From the NCBI GenBank assembly GCA_003255025.1, contig QANY01005052.1:124001-188000 (forward strand): 64,000 nt of DNA, read 5' to 3'. The position numbers were made by a program, and so were the translations under genes. A model generated the notes under the pieces. It was not told the DNA's origin, searched no databases, and saw only the letters and a program-made list of their open reading frames with translations. The stretch comes from Datisca glomerata. Lineage: Eukaryota; Streptophyta; Magnoliopsida; Cucurbitales; Datiscaceae. Positions 58,200 through 64,000 of this stretch are shown piece by piece; position 1 is the stretch's first letter; each line of letters begins with the position of its first letter.

Positions 58200-58755
58200 G
58201 TTAATAAATTCTTTACTTAGCAGGGGGTCTTTCTAATTTTTTTTATATACTCAGCTACAAAGATGATTGAACAGGTAGAAAATCTACACTGAGCCACGTC
58301 AACGGAAATGATCGATCAAGAGGCGGTGAGAAGATCTCCACCGAAGAAGAACGGGGGAGAAAAGGATTTTAATCACGAGAGAAGGTCACGTGATTGCGGC
58401 TGAATTAGCAGCAAAAAGAAAGAGGAATGAGACAGCTGAAGGGAGCAAATGAAATGAAGGGGGGCCATGCCAGACAAGAAATCCCATAAGTATGGGCGAG
58501 ATCATATAGGCATGATAAAACCCCTAAAAATATTGAGGAGGGGGGATTATGCGCCTCATTTTATTATTTTATTGTTAAATTGAGGCCTATAAAAGGGTTC
58601 GTGTAATGGATGAGAAGGATATATTTTTTGGGGGAATACAACAAAAGTGATACTCGGATCATTTACTACACTCCATCTCTCACTCTCTAACCCTTCCACC
58701 ATTTTTCATCAGTTATTATTGTCGATTCTATTGGTGCGGGAAAAAATTCTTTCCA
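58200..58755 (+). repeat. 5' LTR of element D
   Basis: It ends TTCTTTCCA just before the PBS. TATA box GGCCTATAAAAGGG at 58583-58596, sharing GGCCTATAAA with the promoter of element C. Only one copy is in view, so the start is approximate. Confidence 0.6.
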
Positions 58756-58841
58756 TTTTGGTGCTTTCATTGAGATATGGGCCATTCCCCTCCTTTTATT
58801 ATTTTATTGTTAAATTGAGGCCTATATAAGGGTTCGTGTAA
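58554..58841 (+). repeat. 53-bp promoter-containing direct repeat, offset 235 bp
   Basis: 58554-58606 (CCTCATTTTATTATTTTATT through GGCCTATAAAAGGGTTCGTG to TAA) recurs at 58789-58841 with about two changes, the second copy having TATATAAG in place of TATAAAAG. The first copy is the LTR promoter; the second lies after the PBS. Confidence 0.95.
58757..58775 (+). promoter_or_regulatory. Element D PBS
   Basis: TTTGGTGCTTTCATTGAGA follows the LTR end by one base. The same site, with one difference, serves element C. Confidence 0.7.
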
Positions 58842-58849
58842 GGCGGGAC

Positions 58850-59205
58850 TCAGACACGGTTCACCTTAGGGATAAGGTTTACACGTCGTTGACCATTTTT
58901 ATAAATCAAGTCTTGGACATGATCAAAGATAGGCCTTGGCTGAAAAGGCCAACCCCGCTCACAAAAGAGCCAAACCACAAGGTAAAGACAAGTACTTCTC
59001 TTTTCACAGGAGCATCAGGCATTACACAAGGGACTATTTCCAAATTAAAGACTACATCGAGAAACTGATAAAAGACGGTTACCTCTGTCATGGGAAGTTA
59101 AAAATGACAATCAGGGGGAAGACAAGCGCAAAAATGGGAAACAATTTCTCTATATCGTCGACACAGTTATTACGCTTACAGAGTAAGAATGGACCTTAAT
59201 GAAGG
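58850..59205 (+). pseudogene. Element D gag, C-terminal part
   Basis: Frame 58936-59199 reads KYFSFHRSIRHYTRDYFQIK and DYIEKLIKDGYLCHGKLK, the Tat nucleocapsid finger with both cysteines changed to Tyr/aromatic residues, so it could not bind zinc normally. The capsid part is missing: a KVYTSLTIFINQVLDMIKDR stretch precedes (58870-58930), and the sequence before it is the second promoter copy. Confidence 0.75.
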
Positions 59206-59209
59206 AAAG

Positions 59210-59790
59210 GAAAAGTCGATGCTGGAAAATGACCTAGAGGGATCCCCAAGTGTCAGCGGGAATCCATTGCTAGTGTTCGATGATCTAGATTTGAAGCATG
59301 ATTGACATCATAAATGCTCTTATCATTTCAATATAAGTCGTCAATTACTTACTGAGGAGGGTCTTGGTTGACGACGGGAGTGCAATGAACATTCTATAAC
59401 GGGCAACCTTATAGAAAATATCAATGAGAGAACAGGAGTTGCAAGGAACTTTGCAACCGTTGATAGGTTTCAACGGGGCCATAAGCTACTTAAAGGGATC
59501 GCTTGTTCTTTCAGTAAATGCAAAACCCTTGAACTGTAGGAGGCTCATGATACTCTAAGCACATCGTCCCATACAATACTATCCTTGGGAGAACTTGGCT
59601 CCATAAAATGAAAGTCGTCCCTTCAACCCTTTGACCAAGTACTAACATATCTGTCACCAGAGGGAGTTAAAACGATAAATGGAGATCAAGTCACTGTCTG
59701 TATCTACTTTGTCACTTCTCTAGAATCTAAACAACTTACAGATTTATATCAATCATAGGAAGACGGGAAAGATGGCATGAGGTATGAGGT
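59210..59790 (+). pseudogene. Element D protease
   Basis: Pieces are LLVFDDLDLK (59266-59295), RRVLVDDGSAMNIL in a shifted frame (59355-59397) with D-D-G-S, and YNTILGRTWLHKMKVVPST (59573-59630). Stops and shifts throughout. Confidence 0.75.
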
Positions 59791-59929
59791 GGGGAAGAAG
59801 CTGAACTTGTGTGCTAGGAGGAAAGAACTCAGAGGATGACAAATGTTGGTACCCGTCTTGAAAGAACTAGGAAAGAATTGTCAGGCATTCCTGAAGAAAT
59901 CATTTGTCATAGGCTGAATAAGGACCCGC

Positions 59930-60700
59930 TGTGAAGCTAATGAAACAGAGGAAGAGAAGTTTTACCCCATAACGGAATCAGGCAATCAAAGAAGAAGTTG
60001 AAAAGCTCTTGACAGCAGGTTTCATTCGGGATGTCGACTATCCAGAGTGGCTGGCCAACATGGTAATGGTACTAAAGAAAAACGGGAAGTGGAGAATATG
60101 TGTGGACTTCACTGATTTGAACAAACCATGCCCCAAAGATGAATACCTGCTGCCAACGATAGATCAGATGGTTGATACCACTTTGGGACATGAACTACTC
60201 AACTTTATGGACACATACTTTAGATATGATCAGGCAAAAATGTTCCAACTTGACCAGGAAAATACTTCCTTCATTACCGAGTATGGTATCTATTATTATA
60301 AAGTCACGCCTTTGAAACTAAAAAATGTCGGTGCTACCTATCAAAGGCTGGTGAACAAATTCTTCCGCAAATAGATCAGGAAAAGCATGGAAGTCTATGT
60401 AGATGACATGCTGGTCAAAATCTAGAAACGAAAGGACCATATTCGAGACCTCGATGAAGCCTTTACAGTTCTAACAAAAAACTCCATGAAACTTAATCTA
60501 GAAAAATATACGTTCGGGGTAGCTGTGGAAAAGTTTCTCGGGCACCTAATGACACAATGGGGAATCGAAGTGAACCCGGACCAAGTGAAGGCAATTATGG
60601 AGATGAAATCTCCTCGGAGCTGAAAAGAGATATAGGGATTAACAAGAAGGTTGGTCGCTCTAAACAGATTCATCTCGAGGTTTAAGGATAAGTGTGAACC
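59930..60700 (+). pseudogene. Element D reverse transcriptase
   Basis: The 121-residue frame 60009-60374 holds TAGFIRDVDYPEWLANMVMV, GKWRICVDFTDLNKPCPKDE, IDQMVDTTLGHELLNFMDTY and TPLKLKNVGATYQRLVNKFF. After one stop MEVYVDDMLVK follows, with the YVDD active site at 60396-60407, then NLEKYTFGVAVEKFLGHLMT and NRFISRFKDKCEPFFKKLR. One stop before YVDD and a few later ones inactivate it. The domain order and length are otherwise normal for Ty3/gypsy RT. Confidence 0.9.
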
Positions 60701-61620
60701 ATTTTTCAAAAAGTTGAGAATGAATTTTACAGACGGATGGAACAAAAATGTGAAGAAGCTCTCAGTATAATTAAGGAGTACCTGACAACACCACATCTAC
60801 TCTCTAAGTTGATACCAGGTGAACAACTACTTATGTATGTTGCCATTTCAGCGGTCGTCGTCAGTGTTGTACTCATCAGGGAAGAAGAAATAAAGTAGAA
60901 ACCCGTATACTTCATCAGTAAAAGCCTAGTAACAACCGAGGTATGGTATAAACAGAGGGACAAGTTGGTGTTGGCCATTATGACTGCCGCACGAAAATTG
61001 AGACCTTATTTTCAGGAACATAGGATCAATGTGTTGACGGATTCACCTGTCAAGAGCCTCCTACACTCTCTAAAAAAATGGGAGATTAGTGAAGTGGTCA
61101 ATCGAGCTAAGCCAATATGACATTCATTACGCAACCCATTACCTCAATCAAAGAGCAGGCATTAGTAGACTTCGTTGCAGACTTCAATAAAGGAGAAGTT
61201 GAAAGGAAACCTCACAAATAAATTGAGAATAGACCTGGAAACTATACATTGATGGTGCTTCAAATAATAAAGGAGTATGAGCAGGGGTGCTAATACAGAC
61301 TCCAAAACACTAGAGCACTCCATCTCCTTCGGATTCAACGCGTCAAACAATGAAGTGACGTATGAAGCACTAATAGTGGGAGTGTCCTTGCTATAGGAAT
61401 ATAAGATAACAGATGCAAAAATATTATGTGATTCAATGCTGATTGTAAAGCAGGTAACATGAGAATATAGAGCGAAAGATGAAAAGATGATAAGCTACCT
61501 ACAAGGGCGAAGAGCCTCCTAGGCACATAGAAAAGGTATGAAATCCAACACATCCCGATGACTGAGAACGGGCACACTGATGCATTGGCGAATTGGGATC
61601 ATCTTTGCAATTCCCGTACA
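60701..61620 (+). pseudogene. Element D RNase H
   Basis: The first RNase H (61-kb left part, 60770-61170) is recognisable as YFISKSLVTTEVWYKQRDKL, then PYFQEHRINVLTDSPVKSLL. The second, plant-type RNase H found after it in Tat elements starts WKLYIDGASNNKG at 61236-61275. FNASNNEVTYEALIVGVSLL (61336-61396) and AKILCDSMLIVKQV follow in other frames. Numerous stops. Confidence 0.75.
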
Positions 61621-61859
61621 AGTGGAACATCCCTATGGTTTTTTATAGAAAAATCAAGCATCTCACTCCCGTGGAACAGCGTAGCTGACATTGAAGTAGA
61701 AAGAGAACCCAGCTGGTAGGATGATATAATATGCTACCTTAAAGAGGGAATATTTCCAAAGGACAAGCTTCTCGCAATGAAAGTACAACAACGGAGCACC
61801 AGGTACACATTGATAAATGAACTATTGTGTAAAATATCATTTACAGGCCCGTACCTGAA

Positions 61860-62935
61860 TTGCCTATGAGAGAATGAAGCTCAATATGTATTAGCAGGAA
61901 TACATGAAGCAATATGTGAAAATCATACTTAGGGTAGATACTAAACAATATGCAAAGAAATGTGATAAGTGTCAACGCTTCACACCCGTGGTCAAAATGG
62001 CCTCTATAGAACTCAAAACTTTAGTAAGTTGTTGGCCGTTCATGCAGTGTGCTCTAGACATTGTTGGACCACTCCCCACGATAACTTCTCAGAAGCGCTT
62101 CTTGTTGGTCACAACAAATTATTTCACCAAATGGATTGAGGCTGAAGCCTTTGCCATAATTCATGAGGAGGAAGTAAAAGGGTTTCTGTGGAAGAGCTTT
62201 ATATGCCGATATGGAATTCCCTGGGTCCTCATATCTGACAACGGACTTTAGTTCATCGGAAAAATGGTAAAAACCTGTTGCGAAGGCTTGAAGATCATCA
62301 ACCGATTCTCTACACTCTAGTATTCACAAGGAAACTGATAAGCTGAAAGGTTAAACCGAATCATACTCAGCAATTTGAAGAAACGACTAGAGGCGGACTA
62401 AGGGAAGTGGGTGGAAGAATTACCCACAGTGTTATGGGCATACAAAACAACTCTTAAAGAGGTAACGGGTGAAACATCGTTTGCTCTAGCATATGGAGCA
62501 GAAGCGGTGATTCTGGTTGAAATTGGGAGCCCCACTATGAGATCTAGACTAGACGAGCAAAAAACTGAGAACTCCTCAAGAATAACCTTGATGAACTGGA
62601 ATAATGATGAGAAGCAGCCTGAACCGGATGGCCCATTACAATCAGAATAGGAGATCTTACTTCCAGAAGAAGGTACGGAAATGGGAATTTCAAAAGGGGG
62701 ACCTAGTCCTAAGAAAGATCTTCCATACAGAGGGAAAACTTGTGCAGCATGGAAAGGGCCATATATCATCAGTGGGATAAGGGGAATCAGAGACTACCAC
62801 TTGAAATAGAAGAAGGAACAGACCTACCAAAAATGTGGAATGCAGCCCACCTAAGAAATACTTTATTTAAAGGTTTAAAGAACATTATAGTAAATATCTC
62901 CTCGTGGTTTTTTACTACAAGGGTTTCCACATAAA
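61860..62935 (+). pseudogene. Element D integrase
   Basis: Frame 61904-62251 has AKKCDKCQRFTPVVK (zinc-binding Cys pair), CALDIVGPLPTITSQKRFLL with the first catalytic Asp, TNYFTKWIEAEAFA and GIPWVLISDNGL with the second Asp, then a stop. The Glu region (62290-62400) is shifted. Frame 62411-62650 continues EELPTVLWAYKTTLKEVTGE and FALAYGAEAVILVEIGSPTM. The C-terminal AAWKGPYIISGIRG and KMWNAAHLRNTLF (62740-62870) end pol. Confidence 0.85.
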
Positions 62936-62979
62936 GACACTTGGTGTCAACTCTCCTCATCTCTAATAAACAACAACGA

Positions 62980-63185
62980 AAATAAGGGCGTAAGTCCTTA
63001 GCAGGTTATAAGTGCTACTCCTGGAAGGAACTAAGGGCATAAGTCATTGGGAGGGCAAGCTCATAAGTCCTACTCTAAGAAGGAACTAAAGGCATACGTT
63101 CTTGAATGAGGTAAATAATAAGTCATACTCTCATAAGGAATTAAGGGTGTGAGTCCTTGAGAGGGGCATTTCATAATTCATGTTC
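62980..63185. repeat. Tandem array, ~50-55 bp x 4, after element D pol
   Basis: Unit GGAACTAAGGGCATAAGTCC + TTGGGAGGG...CATAAGTCCTACTCT; AAGGGC-type anchors lie near 62983, 63033, 63088 and 63143. Confidence 0.85.
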
Positions 63186-63662
63186 TAAAAAAAAAATATC
63201 TTCTAAAGAGAGGCAAAAAAAGAAGAATGAATGACTTCGAAGCAGAACGATAAATAAATTGAGCAAAAAAGCAGTGAAAACGGGTGGCTCGACTAAACGA
63301 GAATGGGTCTGCCCTATTGTAGTCAATCAAAGCAAGCCTTATTCTTTGAGCCAACTTAAAAACAGAAGCGAGTACGTGTAAACATGTAACTACAGAAATA
63401 AGAAAATTTCTTAAGTGAAAATTTTTCGCTAATTTTTTGCCAAGTGTTTGAGAAAAGGACAACAAAAGCAGAAAATCACTTAAGTATTGAAAAAAGGAAA
63501 AGTTGATAAAATAAATAGTGAAATGGGAAAGATCTTCTCATTGACTTTGGAAAAATACAAGAAGGTATGTCGAAAAATTAAAGTACAAGAAAAGAAAAAA
63601 AAAATACATGAAAAGAAAAGTGCAAAAAAAATTAAATTAAGACTCCTCGTCGGGGGTAACCT
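63186..63662. other. A-rich spacer of element D
   Basis: No recognised content. The frames on both strands reflect A/G-rich composition. Confidence 0.5.
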
Positions 63663-64000
63663 CTACAAGGGGATAGAAGCGGGAACGTAAATGTTCAGTT
63701 CAAGCTCGGCAGGGTCACTGGGAAGGTCAACAAGGGGCATGCGGGGAGCGTTATTGGATTTGGCATCATTGTAACCTGCACTATAGGCCATGCCCTCAGC
63801 CTGGTCAACAATGGCCTGGTACACGGCCTCAAGTTCATATTCCCGCTTGTCATCCTTAGCCAAAGCTGGCTCCGCAAACAACAACTTCCACTCTACCTCG
63901 GTCAGCTTTTCTTCGATGATGGACAAGTTCTCCCCATTGATCTCATCAACCTTCTTTGACTCTTTTAAAGATTCATCCTACATCGCCAGCTCAGATGCAG
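63663..64000 (-). pseudogene. Antisense ORF of element D, C-terminal end
   Basis: A - strand frame (63926-63663, 87 residues) reads EEKLTEVEWKLLFAEPALAK, YQAIVDQAEGMAYSAGYNDA and ends in IYVPASIPL. It has the acidic, Ala-rich end typical of Tat antisense ORFs, and it enters the window from the right. A stop separates it from the next - strand piece. Confidence 0.55.

Larger units (their letters stand above)
58200..64000 (+). mobile_element. Tat-type Ty3/gypsy element D, runs past window end
   Basis: 5' LTR, PBS, gag end, protease, RT, RNase H, integrase, tandem array and antisense frame follow in the usual order. It is the most complete Tat pol in the window, although every domain has stops. 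Most of gag is deleted. The left LTR edge is uncertain (58.2-58.27 kb) and the 3' LTR is beyond 64000. Confidence 0.85.

Noticed and set aside
60422..60796. 124-residue - strand frame
   Set aside because: Shadow of the element D RT/RNase H region.
62398..62769. 123-residue - strand frame
   Set aside because: Shadow of the element D integrase C-terminal part.

Overview
This is AT-rich nuclear DNA from a flowering plant, most likely a eudicot. It has one recognisable host gene, a MIKC-type MADS-box gene with at least seven exons on the + strand (34548 to about 36650). It also has one decayed host fragment, an FBD/F-box remnant on the - strand near 31.1-31.3 kb. Almost everything else is layered, mutated LTR retrotransposons plus one CACTA-type DNA transposon. 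There are no rRNA or tRNA genes and no prokaryotic features. Most of the open frames in the window are pieces of broken gag-pol genes or chance frames.

Layout. 1-6286: Athila-type Ty3/gypsy element, + strand, with most of pol deleted. 6287-12223: Ty1/copia element 1, - strand, with integrase and gag pieces, a primer-binding site (PBS) and a long LTR. 12224-30538: Tat-type Ty3/gypsy element A, + strand, which has been invaded three or four times: a CACTA element at 12553-14955, an unidentified AT-rich block at 17691-19030, a whole copia element (copia 2, - strand) at 21763-28109, and a solo LTR at 28896-29587. 30539-34547: gene-poor flank with the FBD remnant. 34548-36650: MADS gene. 36902-38130: copia 3, + strand, LTR, PBS and gag only. 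40180-47273: element C, - strand, a 7.1-kb LTR element with a perfect 5-bp target-site duplication and no recognisable protein domain, whose interior is made of several unrelated tandem-repeat families. 48749-56561: Tat-type element B, + strand, perfect 5-bp target-site duplication, with gag and protease but no reverse transcriptase or integrase. About 58200 to the window end: Tat-type element D, + strand, with gag end, protease, RT, RNase H and integrase; its 3' LTR lies outside the window.

How the pieces relate. Elements A, B and D share one plan: a sense gag(-pol), then a short tandem array of a different monomer in each, then frames on the opposite strand like the antisense ORFs known from the Tat lineage. 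Elements C and D share a PBS (18 of 19 bases) although their LTRs do not look alike. The solo LTR inside A belongs to the element C family. Copies are heavily mutated (stops, frameshifts, deletions), so nothing here looks able to transpose by itself. The most unusual object is element C. Next in interest are the gag-protease-only element B with its antisense frame, and the MADS gene, whose 3' end is uncertain because transposons begin about 280 bp after its last clear exon.
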